DNA from: Desulfobacterales bacterium
Lineage (GTDB): Bacteria; Desulfobacterota; Desulfobacteria; Desulfobacterales; JAFDCJ01
Direction: 5' to 3'
NCBI GenBank assembly: GCA_029932495.1
Contig: JAOZPY010000099.1
Location: 1 to 8,356 of the forward strand
DNA length: 8,356 bases
This document shows positions 1 to 5,844 of the stretch, one piece after another (within the stretch, counting starts at the first letter, position 1; every line of letters starts with the position of its first letter). The notes under the pieces are model-generated. The model was not told the DNA's origin. It ran no database searches and saw only the letters and a program-made list of their open reading frames with translations. The position numbers and the translations under genes are program-made.

Positions 1-327
1 GGCGGTGGCGGCGGCGGCAAGCGGACCTTGGAGCTTATTGATATTTACCGAATTGAAGTGGCTTTCCAGGTGGAACGTCGCTGGGCGTTTTCCCAGCAAC
101 TGGCCGGTGATAACCGTGATTTGGAAACCCGCTTGGTGTTCAAGGTCATGCCCGACGGTGAAATAACCGATATCCGTTTTACGAAGCGATCCGGCAACCG
201 CTACCTGGATGAATCGGTTTACAAGGCTGTCATCAAAGCCAATCCGGTTTCACCGCATCCGACCGGCATCCGAAAACCCTATATCATTGTGGCCTTGAAA
301 TTTACACCGGAAGGGCTTCGAAAATAG
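1..327 (+). CDS. tolA: TolA/TonB-family protein, C-terminal part (5' end outside window)
   Basis: Frame 1 is open from the first base, beginning with a run of six glycines followed by KRT. It gives 108 visible residues before the TAG, so the N-terminus (expected membrane anchor and periplasmic linker) lies upstream of the window. The visible part looks like a TonB/TolA C-terminal domain: residues around 20-30 read ERRWAFSQQL, then a beta-rich stretch (ETRLVFKVMPDGEI), then FTKRSGNRYLDESVYKAV and the closing KPYIIVALKFTPEG. Such domains cross the periplasm and touch outer-membrane partners, TolB and Pal in the Tol system. The position directly ahead of tolB and pal favours TolA over a TonB for siderophore receptors, but the domain alone cannot separate them. 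A TTG at 28 is only an internal codon; the reading frame plainly continues upstream. Confidence 0.85.
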   Translation, partial: GGGGGGKRTLELIDIYRIEVAFQVERRWAFSQQLAGDNRDLETRLVFKVMPDGEITDIRFTKRSGNRYLDESVYKAVIKANPVSPHPTGIRKPYIIVALKFTPEGLRK

Positions 328-355
328 GAATTGCGGAATTTTTTTTGTTGAATGA

Positions 356-373
356 AGGGTGTCGATGCACCCT
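356..373. repeat. Inverted repeat just upstream of the tolB promoter
   Basis: AGGGTG (356-361) and CACCCT (368-373) are perfect 6-bp inverted arms separated by six bases. The right arm ends two bases before the -35 box of the tolB promoter. No T-run follows on the plus strand, so it does not look like a terminator for tolA. It could be an operator half-site pair or a minor hairpin; the sequence shows only the symmetry. Confidence 0.4.
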
Positions 374-375
374 AA

Positions 376-404
376 TTGACAAAGTTCTTCAGAAAACTTA
401 GAAT
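376..404 (+). promoter_or_regulatory. Sigma70-type promoter for tolB-pal
   Basis: TTGACA at 376-381 is a perfect -35 consensus. TAGAAT at 399-404 matches the -10 consensus in five of six positions, and the spacer is exactly 17 nt. Transcription would start near 410-412, giving a leader of about 24 nt before the preferred tolB start at 435. An internal promoter ahead of tolB is also known in the E. coli tol-pal cluster. Its presence would let tolB and pal be expressed independently of the upstream tol genes. Confidence 0.7.
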
Positions 405-422
405 AAATAATTTATGTATGGT

Positions 423-426
423 AGGA
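423..426 (+). promoter_or_regulatory. tolB Shine-Dalgarno AGGA
   Basis: AGGA ends 8 nt before the ATG at 435, a normal spacing. It is only 2 nt before the in-frame ATG at 429 and lies downstream of the ATG at 414, so it favours 435 as the tolB start. The predicted transcription start near 411 also argues against 414. Confidence 0.5.
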
Positions 427-434
427 TTATGCGT

Positions 435-1766
435 ATGCGCCTGAGGAATCTGAAATGGATGACTGCCTTTCTCATCGCCGGGGTTATGATTGGCTCCGGT
501 GTGGGCTTTGCCCAAAGCTCTGACGATTCATATGATTACATTGATTTGAGCAATCCGTTTTTGCGCAAAATTCCCCTGGCGGTCCCCCTGTTCAAGACAG
601 GGGTTGAACCATCACCTTCAGCAGTGGAAGCGGCCGATTTGCTGGCTGCCAGCCTGGGGTTTACCGGGTATTTTAAACTGCTTGATCGCGGCGCTTTTCT
701 TTATGACCCTGTCAAAGACGGCGTGCTGACTCCCCAGATCAAATTTAAAAACTGGACCGTGGTGGGTGCTGAGTTGCTGATTACCGGTCTGTACAGGCTA
801 AGGGACGGCCGGCTAACACTGGAACTGCGTCTTTTCGATACTTTCAAGGCACGCCGGATTCTGGGCAAGAAGTATTCGGGCCCCCCGTCTGATCAACGCC
901 GGATGATCCTGCGATTTTGCAGCGAGGTGATCAAATACCTTACCGGCAAAAGCGGCGTGTTTGCGAGTAAGATCGCTTTTGTTGCCACCGGCACCGGCAA
1001 TAAAGAGATTTACAGCTGTGACTTTGATGGTTATAATCGACAGCAAGTGACCCGAAATCATTCGATTACCCTGTTTCCGGCCTGGTCCTCCAGCGGTCGG
1101 TATCTGGCGTATACCTCTTATAAGGGGGGCAAACCCGATCTTTACATAAAAAATTTGGCTGAAATGCAGGAAACCGCTGTTGTTCGGCCGGGAATCAACA
1201 TTACGCCGGCCTGGGTACCCGGTAAATTCGAACTGGCCGCCACCATGTCCTTTTCCGGTGATCAGGAAATTTATCTGTTGACTGGATCGGGAAAAATTAT
1301 TAAAAGATTAACAAGGATGCGTGGCAGTGACGTGTCTCCCACATGGTCACCGGATGGCAAGCAACTGGCTTTTGTTTCCAACCGGGCGGGGACACCTCAG
1401 GTCTACATTAAAGATCTGGTATCCGGTCGTGCGAGACGACTGACATTTGAAGGCAATTATAATACCCAGCCAAACTGGTCACCAATGGGCGATAAAATAG
1501 CCTACACCGGGATGGTGGACGGGCTGCATAATGTTTTCGTGATTGATGTCAAAGGGGGAACGCCTGTACAGTTAACCCATGAGTCCGGTGACAATGAATC
1601 GCCGGCCTGGTCTCCGGATGGAAGTTTAATTGCTTTCAGCTCAACCCGTGAAGGGCCTTCAAGAATTTATGTGATGACTGCTTACGGAACCGATCAACGG
1701 CGTCTGCTGGTGATGGCTGGTGAGCAGATGAACCCCAGATGGTCTATGAATGATATTAATCCCTAA
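435..1766 (+). CDS. tolB: Tol-Pal system beta-propeller protein TolB
   Basis: Periplasmic TolB links TolA to the peptidoglycan-associated lipoprotein Pal and to outer-membrane proteins. The product is 443 residues, close to the family norm of about 430. Residues 1-26 form a Sec signal peptide (basic start, hydrophobic core, likely cleavage after VGFA). An N-terminal TolB domain covers roughly 35-170. A beta-propeller follows, with WD40-like PD40 repeats whose W-S-P-D-G-type motifs sit near residues 216, 259, 293, 337 and 381, a spacing of about 43 for most. The C-terminus ends in PRWSMND, as propeller closure requires. In-frame ATGs at 414 and 429 are possible alternatives; 435 is preferred because of the AGGA at 423-426 and the promoter position. 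The pal start codon lies 29 nt after the stop, so the two are almost certainly cotranscribed. Confidence 0.95.
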   Translation: MRLRNLKWMTAFLIAGVMIGSGVGFAQSSDDSYDYIDLSNPFLRKIPLAVPLFKTGVEPSPSAVEAADLLAASLGFTGYFKLLDRGAFLYDPVKDGVLTPQIKFKNWTVVGAELLITGLYRLRDGRLTLELRLFDTFKARRILGKKYSGPPSDQRRMILRFCSEVIKYLTGKSGVFASKIAFVATGTGNKEIYSCDFDGYNRQQVTRNHSITLFPAWSSSGRYLAYTSYKGGKPDLYIKNLAEMQETAVVRPGINITPAWVPGKFELAATMSFSGDQEIYLLTGSGKIIKRLTRMRGSDVSPTWSPDGKQLAFVSNRAGTPQVYIKDLVSGRARRLTFEGNYNTQPNWSPMGDKIAYTGMVDGLHNVFVIDVKGGTPVQLTHESGDNESPAWSPDGSLIAFSSTREGPSRIYVMTAYGTDQRRLLVMAGEQMNPRWSMNDINP

Positions 1767-1782
1767 GGTATGTTGGACTGTG

Positions 1783-1790
1783 AAAGGAGG
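1783..1790 (+). promoter_or_regulatory. Strong Shine-Dalgarno for pal
   Basis: AAAGGAGG lies 5 nt before the ATG at 1796. It is the strongest ribosome-binding site in the window, as expected for an abundant lipoprotein, and fixes the pal start. Confidence 0.8.
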
Positions 1791-1795
1791 AAAAA

Positions 1796-2314
1796 ATGCA
1801 CAAGAAGATCTGGATTGTTTTAGCACTGATGTTGGTCATTCCCGGACTGATGTTTACCGTGTCCTGTCAAAAGAAAGTGGTGGCTGAAACCCCGGAGCCC
1901 GCCCCGGAAGCGGCACCTGCTCCGGAAGTGACTAAAGAAGCCCCCGCCCCTGCGCCCGCCCCGGCTTATAAAGCCCCGGATGTGGTCATGCAGGAAGACA
2001 TTTATTTTGAGTTTGATAAATCTTCGCTGACGCCAGCTGCCCAGGACAACCTGCTGCGTAAGGCCGAATGGCTGCGGAACAATCCGGATGTAACAGCAAC
2101 CATTGAGGGTCATTGCGATGAACGCGGTACGAATGAGTACAACCTGGCCTTGGGGGATCGGCGCGCGGAAAGCGCCAAAGCTTTTCTGGTGGATTTGGGT
2201 ATTGACGCGTCAAGATTAACCACGATCAGCTATGGTGAGGAACGGCCGGTCTGTACGGAGCAAACCGAAGAATGCTGGGCGAAAAACAGGCGTGACCATT
2301 TTGTGGCCAACTGA
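1796..2314 (+). CDS. pal: Peptidoglycan-associated lipoprotein Pal
   Basis: Pal is an outer-membrane lipoprotein that binds peptidoglycan and TolB and helps the outer membrane constrict at division. The 172-residue product has a lipoprotein signal peptide whose lipobox is TVSC, with the acylated cysteine at residue 24. The next residue is Gln, so there is no Asp inner-membrane retention signal. A proline/alanine-rich tether covers about 31-60. An OmpA-like peptidoglycan-binding domain fills 67-172: IYFEFDKSSLTP, then EGHCDERGTNEYN (104-116), LGDRRAESA (119-127), SYGEERP (145-151) and NRRDHFV near the end. These contain the conserved Asp and Arg positions used for diaminopimelate binding in the family. 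Thr at lipobox position -3 is less usual than Leu but is tolerated. The gene follows tolB by 29 nt and is followed by a rho-independent terminator about 110 nt downstream. Confidence 0.95.
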   Translation: MHKKIWIVLALMLVIPGLMFTVSCQKKVVAETPEPAPEAAPAPEVTKEAPAPAPAPAYKAPDVVMQEDIYFEFDKSSLTPAAQDNLLRKAEWLRNNPDVTATIEGHCDERGTNEYNLALGDRRAESAKAFLVDLGIDASRLTTISYGEERPVCTEQTEECWAKNRRDHFVAN

Positions 2315-2384
2315 TTTATATCCGGATGATGAAACCGCAATCGGGTATTCATCAACGTTATCGCGCAGCTTTTATAAATGCCTG

Positions 2385-2404
2385 CCGGCAGCGCTTCCTG
2401 CCGG
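2385..2404. repeat. Hairpin-forming inverted repeat after pal
   Basis: CCGGCAG (2385-2391) and CTGCCGG (2398-2404) form a perfect 7-bp stem with a 6-nt loop. CCTGCCGG also occurs twice as a direct repeat (2381-2388 and 2397-2404). No T-run follows directly, so this is probably a 3'-end stabilising hairpin or part of the repeat-rich spacer rather than the terminator itself. Confidence 0.5.
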
Positions 2405-2427
2405 TGATCACACCATCCATATCAATG

Positions 2428-2455
2428 GCCCGCCTTAACCGGCGGGCTGTTTTTT
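2428..2455 (+). terminator. Rho-independent terminator of the tol-pal transcript
   Basis: GCCCGCC (2428-2434), loop TTAACC and GGCGGGC (2441-2447) form a perfect 7-bp GC stem. It is followed by TG and then six T residues (2450-2455). It lies about 113 nt after the pal stop and before cpoB, so cpoB would be expressed by readthrough or from its own promoter. Confidence 0.85.
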
Positions 2456-2471
2456 GATGGTTCTTGCCATA

Positions 2472-2490
2472 CAAATCCCGCCATGGCGGG
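2472..2490. repeat. Palindromic element, copy 1
   Basis: The 19-nt stretch CAAATCCCGCCATGGCGGG contains a perfect 14-bp palindrome (2477-2490, CCCGCC to GGCGGG around CATG). It matches the inverted repeat at 6722-6740 in 17 of 19 positions, differing at positions 8 and 14. Both copies are intergenic. This suggests a small dispersed palindromic element of the REP type, though two copies in one window are thin evidence. Confidence 0.45.
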
Positions 2491-2518
2491 CAAGCCCTCC
2501 AAAGGCAACACCTTCCAA

Positions 2519-2556
2519 GGCGGACAAGCTCAAGCCGATCCGCCCCCGGGGGGCGG
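2519..2556. repeat. Two overlapping inverted repeats upstream of cpoB
   Basis: GGCGGA (2519-2524) pairs with TCCGCC (2539-2544) across a 14-nt loop. Overlapping it, CCGCCCCC (2540-2547) and GGGGGCGG (2549-2556) are perfect inverted arms around a single G, so the two structures exclude each other. GGCGGACAAGCT at 2519-2530 also repeats GGCGGGCAAGCC at 2486-2497 with two mismatches. The role is unknown. Confidence 0.45.
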
Positions 2557-2598
2557 GACGGCCGTTGACTCGCATTCATCCACGTGGGACATACTGCT

Positions 2599-3468
2599 AT
2601 GAACACATGTTTTATGAAAACGACTAAATTCATCAGCGGTGCTTGCTTGTTGCTTTTTGTCAGTTGCGTGAGCCAGCAGGAAATCACCAGCCTGGATAAC
2701 CGCATCAGTGAGCTTGAGCTGCACAATGCCGAGGTACGCAAAAGCAGTGCGGCCTTAAAATCCGGTTTGCAAAGCCGTACTCAGCACGAAGAAAAATTAC
2801 GGCAACAGGCGGCTTCTTTAAGGGCGCGCATGGAGGCTTTTGACGAAGAGTTGCGGATTCTGACAGGCAGACTTGAGGAACTTGAATATCAGTTCAAACA
2901 GCGCCAGGAAAGAGATTCGGCGAATGTCAAGGCCCGACAGCAGGAGTTGAGCCATTTGTCTGAATCCACTCAGGCCAATGAGCAGCGCATTGCCAAACTT
3001 GAACAGTATTTGAATTTAGAGCCGTCCGGCAAGACCCCGACAACCCCCAAGTCTGTGGCGAAGATAAAGGCCGGTAAGCAGACGCCGCCACCGCTGTCCG
3101 AAGATGAGATATACCGGATGGCCAAACAGGCGTTTGACCAGGGCGATGCCGATACTGCTAAAAAGAAATTTAAAGAACTCATCGAACGGTACCCCAACTC
3201 CGAGCGAGCTGACAATGCCCAGTTTTGGATCGGCGAAATATACTACCGTGAAAAATGGTATGAGAAAGCCATACTCGAATATCAAAAAGTCATCGAGAAC
3301 TATCCCAAAGGCAACAAGGTGCCGGCATCTCTTTTAAAACAGGGGCTGGCTTTTAAAAACTTAGGCGATAAGGCCAACGCCCGTTTGATTTTAGAAGAAC
3401 TTATCAGAAAATATCCTAAGACCAGCGAAGCCAAAATTGCCCGGGATAAGCTGAAGAACTTGAAATAG
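2599..3468 (+). CDS. cpoB: Tol-Pal associated TPR protein CpoB/YbgF, predicted lipoprotein
   Basis: CpoB coordinates peptidoglycan synthesis with Tol-Pal-driven outer-membrane constriction and acts in the periplasm. The 289-residue product has a hydrophobic signal ending in the lipobox FVSC with the cysteine at residue 23. A long charged coiled coil follows (about 28-138, many Glu/Gln/Arg heptads), as in the YbgF N-terminal trimerisation domain. A Pro/Lys linker covers about 140-165, and three TPR units follow from 167 to the end (EDEIYRMAKQAFDQGDADTA, then AQFWIGEIYYREKWYEKA, then LLKQGLAFKNLGDKANA). E. coli CpoB is a soluble periplasmic protein, so the lipid anchor is a difference. The ATG at 2599 has a weak GGGA 9 nt upstream. 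ATG 2614 would give a cleaner signal peptide (MKTTK) but has no visible ribosome site, and GTG 2584 is less likely. A terminator and repeats separate it from pal. Confidence 0.9.
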   Translation: MNTCFMKTTKFISGACLLLFVSCVSQQEITSLDNRISELELHNAEVRKSSAALKSGLQSRTQHEEKLRQQAASLRARMEAFDEELRILTGRLEELEYQFKQRQERDSANVKARQQELSHLSESTQANEQRIAKLEQYLNLEPSGKTPTTPKSVAKIKAGKQTPPPLSEDEIYRMAKQAFDQGDADTAKKKFKELIERYPNSERADNAQFWIGEIYYREKWYEKAILEYQKVIENYPKGNKVPASLLKQGLAFKNLGDKANARLILEELIRKYPKTSEAKIARDKLKNLK

Positions 3469-3551
3469 AATGCCGGTGGATAGGCCGGCGGCAAGTCGGG
3501 ATGGGCCGGTACGTTGCAGGCATTTTTCAGGGGAAAAAAACAGAGGGCCGG

Positions 3552-4052
3552 ATGATTACAGTTATTGGTATAGATCCGGGCCTGGCGGCAACCGGTGTCG
3601 GAATTGTGCGGGGAAACGGGAGACAGGTCACCGGCTATTCCTTCGGTAGCATCCATACTTCCAAAAGCACTCCGTTGCCGGAGCGCCTCGATCAAATCTT
3701 TTCAAAATTGCTCCAGTTGTTAAAAGATGAGCGGCCTGATGTGATGGTGGTAGAAGATGTTTTTTCCCTGGGAAGATATCCGAAATCAGGCATTACCCTT
3801 GGCAAGGTTATTGGAATCGTGTTGCTGGCTGCATGCCATACGGGTGTGCGTTGCGTTGAGATTCCCGTTCGTGAAGCCAAACAGGTTCTGACTGGCAATG
3901 GAAATGCCGGCAAAGCGCAGCTCGAGGAGGCGGTCAGAAACCGGTTGAAACATAAGGTGCCGATCCGGCCCTATCACGCTTCGGATGCGGTTGGTTTGGC
4001 GCTGATCGGTTTTTACCGTTATGCAGGTTCGCACCGACAGAAGCTGGCATAA
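3552..4052 (+). CDS. ruvC: Crossover junction endodeoxyribonuclease RuvC
   Basis: RuvC is the dimeric, metal-dependent resolvase that cuts Holliday junctions moved by RuvAB. The product is 166 residues, the usual family size. It begins with the RNase H-like signature MITVIGIDPGLAATG. The catalytic acidic set is visible: Asp8 in GIDPG, Glu68 in VVEDVF, and His142 with Asp145 in YHASDAVGLAL. His in place of the third carboxylate is known from Thermus RuvC, so it does not imply inactivity. The segment after Glu68 reads SLGRYPKSGITLGKV, which is somewhat different from the common NPKSALKLGQARG form. ATG 3552 is chosen because the RuvC fold starts there and GAGG lies 5 nt upstream. An in-frame ATG at 3501 would add 17 residues unlike RuvC. 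It is the first of three consecutive ruv genes. Confidence 0.95.
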   Translation: MITVIGIDPGLAATGVGIVRGNGRQVTGYSFGSIHTSKSTPLPERLDQIFSKLLQLLKDERPDVMVVEDVFSLGRYPKSGITLGKVIGIVLLAACHTGVRCVEIPVREAKQVLTGNGNAGKAQLEEAVRNRLKHKVPIRPYHASDAVGLALIGFYRYAGSHRQKLA

Positions 4053-4111
4053 GCGCAAGTTGAACATCTATACCAATCGATGACACCTATGCGGATAAAG
4101 GCTTTTTAGCT

Positions 4112-4729
4112 GTGATTGGATATCTCGAAGGCAGGATTCTAAAAAAAGAAGAAGACCGGATATTGGTTCTCGCCAATCAGATCGGCTATGAAGTAATGCT
4201 TCCCGATATTGTGATGCAGTCGCTGAAATCCAAGCAGGTCGGGGAAGAAATCGCCCTCTACATTTTTTTTCAGCAAACCGAGCGCCAGCCGAAACCGGTT
4301 TTAATCGGTTTCAACCTTGAAGTTGAAAAAGATTTTTTTCAGCAGTTTATATCGGTGGAAGATATCGGTCCCCTGAAAGCCGTCAAGGCATTGAATGTTC
4401 CGGTGCGTGAAATCGCGACGGCCATTGAAGCCGGCCAGATAGAAAAACTCACCCAGCTAAAAGGTATCGGCCGCAGGACCGCCCAGAAGATTGTCGCCAG
4501 CCTCGGGGGAAAGATGGGAAAATTTGCCCTGATCCGGCCTGAACAGCCGGCGGCGGAAGTGACGGTTGACGATTTTTCCCAGCAGGTGCTGGAAGTGATG
4601 GTCAAACAGCTCGGACATCGGCCCGCTGATGCGAAACAGATGATTGCCCGGGCTTTTGAACGCAACAGCGCTATTGCAAGTGCTGAAGAACTTTTTGAAG
4701 AGGTCTACCGGGGGCAAAACATGGATTGA
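4112..4729 (+). CDS. ruvA: Holliday junction branch migration protein RuvA (divergent pin region)
   Basis: RuvA tetramers bind the four-way junction and load the RuvB motor. The 205-residue product starts at GTG with MIGYLEGRI, the typical family N-terminus. An AAAGG sits 10 nt upstream, a slightly long spacing. Domain I (OB-fold) spans about 1-65. Domain II has two helix-hairpin-helix motifs: a modified first one (VEDIGPLKA, 82-90) and a standard second one (LKGIGRRTAQK, 116-126). A linker follows, then domain III (about 153-205, LGHRPADAKQMIARAF), which contacts RuvB. In E. coli the acidic pin at the junction centre is Glu55-Asp56 within REDAQLLYGF. Here the corresponding segment is TERQPKPVLIGF (56-67), with at most one acidic residue and added Arg/Lys/Pro. 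The first HhH also has Asp where the first glycine of GxG is usual. The ruvB start lies 50 nt after the stop. Confidence 0.92.
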   Translation: MIGYLEGRILKKEEDRILVLANQIGYEVMLPDIVMQSLKSKQVGEEIALYIFFQQTERQPKPVLIGFNLEVEKDFFQQFISVEDIGPLKAVKALNVPVREIATAIEAGQIEKLTQLKGIGRRTAQKIVASLGGKMGKFALIRPEQPAAEVTVDDFSQQVLEVMVKQLGHRPADAKQMIARAFERNSAIASAEELFEEVYRGQNMD

Positions 4730-4779
4730 GGTCGCGATATTTTAGGCCGCAATCCTGTGGACAACATATCATTATCGCC

Positions 4780-5820
4780 ATGTCAGATAACACCATCTCT
4801 TATTCATCCGAAAAACAAAGCCTGGTTTCCGCTGAGCCCATGGCCGAAGACCAGGAGCTGGAAATACTTTCCCTGCGGCCGGAAAAACTTTATGATTATG
4901 TGGGCCAGACCGACGTGGTGGAAACCCTTAAAATTGCCATTCAAGCCGCCACCCAACGCGGGGAGCCCATTGACCATGTACTTTTGCACGGTCCTCCCGG
5001 ACTGGGGAAAACCACCCTGGCCCATATCATCGCAAATGAAATGGGAGGCACCCTGACGGTTACCTCCGGACCGGCTCTGGAAAAGGGGGGTGATTTGATC
5101 GGGTTGCTGACCAACCTGGAAAGTGGTGATATCCTTTTTATCGATGAAATTCATCGTACGCCGAAAACCGTGGAGGAATTTCTATATCCCGCCATGGAGG
5201 ATTTCGCCATTGATTTTGTTTTCGACAAGGGGATCCATGCACGCAGTCACCGGTTTCAACTCAAACGCTTTACGCTGGTAGGAGCCACGACCCGGGTGGG
5301 CCTGCTGTCGGCTCCCCTGCGGGACCGTTTCGGCATTTTTCGCAACCTTGATTTTTACAGTGAACCTGATCTGGTGAAAATCACCCGGCGGTCAGCATCC
5401 CTGCTGAAAATCACAATTGATGATTCCGGGGCCGCAGAACTTGCCAGACGTTCACGCGGAACCCCAAGAATTGCGAACCGGCTGTTAAAACGCGTGCGGG
5501 ATTTCAGCCAGGTTCGTGCCGACGGTGTTATTACCCGGCCGACGGTCAGTGCCGCGCTGGAGCTCGAAGGTGTTGATGAGATGGGATTGACCGATTTGGA
5601 TCGTCGCTACCTCAAGACGATTATTGAATATTACCGTGGCGGGCCGGTTGGCATCGAGGCCATTGCCGCCACGTTGCAGGAAGAGGCGGATACCCTGGTT
5701 GACATTGTCGAGCCATACCTGTTGAAAATCGGATATTTAACGCGTACATCTTCCGGGCGTAAGGCTTCGGAAGCAGCTTTTCGGCACCTGGGGTTTAAGG
5801 TCCAGAGCCGATTATTTTAA
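4780..5820 (+). CDS. ruvB: Holliday junction DNA helicase RuvB
   Basis: RuvB is the hexameric AAA+ motor that pulls DNA through the RuvA-bound junction. The 346-residue product shows every hallmark in order: VGQ near 41, Walker A GPPGLGKT (71-78), Walker B with DEIH (122-125), sensor 1 GATTR (168-172), the PLRDRFG arginine-finger segment (179-185), sensor 2 GTPRIANRLLKRVRDF (227-242) and the C-terminal winged helix with GGPVGIEAIAATL. The stretch after Walker B differs from the E. coli form: RTPKTVEEFLYPAMEDF is followed by AIDFVFDKGIHARSHRFQLKRF. This is the beta-hairpin region that docks RuvA domain III in known RuvA-RuvB structures. The start is uncertain because ATG 4780 has no clear Shine-Dalgarno. 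An in-frame TTG at 4726 overlaps the ruvA TGA but would add an Arg-rich 18-residue extension unlike RuvB. Confidence 0.95.
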   Translation: MSDNTISYSSEKQSLVSAEPMAEDQELEILSLRPEKLYDYVGQTDVVETLKIAIQAATQRGEPIDHVLLHGPPGLGKTTLAHIIANEMGGTLTVTSGPALEKGGDLIGLLTNLESGDILFIDEIHRTPKTVEEFLYPAMEDFAIDFVFDKGIHARSHRFQLKRFTLVGATTRVGLLSAPLRDRFGIFRNLDFYSEPDLVKITRRSASLLKITIDDSGAAELARRSRGTPRIANRLLKRVRDFSQVRADGVITRPTVSAALELEGVDEMGLTDLDRRYLKTIIEYYRGGPVGIEAIAATLQEEADTLVDIVEPYLLKIGYLTRTSSGRKASEAAFRHLGFKVQSRLF

Positions 5821-5844
5821 GCATTGCACCGCGGATGCACCAAA

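Noticed and set aside
1..18. Six-glycine GGC/GGT run at the window start as a possible slippage-prone phase-variable tract
   Set aside because: It is a trinucleotide run, so changes would stay in frame, and TolA/TonB linkers are normally low complexity.
328..347. Possible terminator after tolA (AATT stem followed by eight T residues)
   Set aside because: The stem is only AATT/AATT, four A-T pairs, which is too weak to stop transcription convincingly.
2232..2438. 68-codon plus-strand ORF starting inside pal and ending in the terminator stem
   Set aside because: It overlaps the conserved Pal C-terminus in another frame and lacks a ribosome site of its own.
2565..2595. Possible cpoB promoter TTGACT ... 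CATACT
   Set aside because: The spacing is 19 nt and the -10 box matches only four of six positions. A promoter is expected somewhere after the terminator, but this one is too weak to call.
2358..2741. 127-codon minus-strand ORF across the pal-cpoB spacer and the start of cpoB
   Set aside because: It runs through the terminator and palindromes and over the CpoB signal peptide. The product is Arg/Cys/Pro-rich with no recognisable fold, so it is a shadow frame.
3478..3509. Imperfect direct repeat GGATAGGCCGG / GGATGGGCCGG, 21 nt apart, upstream of ruvC
   Set aside because: Only two 11-nt copies in a GCCGG-rich stretch with no symmetry or promoter beside them; not convincing as binding sites.
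3300..3695. 131-codon minus-strand ORF over the cpoB-ruvC junction
   Set aside because: It is antisense to two well-supported genes, with low-complexity composition and no motif.
4080..4109. Tiny ORF (MTPMRIKAF) just ahead of ruvA, considered as a leader peptide
   Set aside because: It is nine codons with no ribosome site, no regulatory residue run and no attenuator hairpin; chance is sufficient.
4339..4665. 108-codon minus-strand ORF within ruvA
   Set aside because: It is antisense to a clear RuvA and Ser/Ala/Arg-rich, as expected of a shadow frame.
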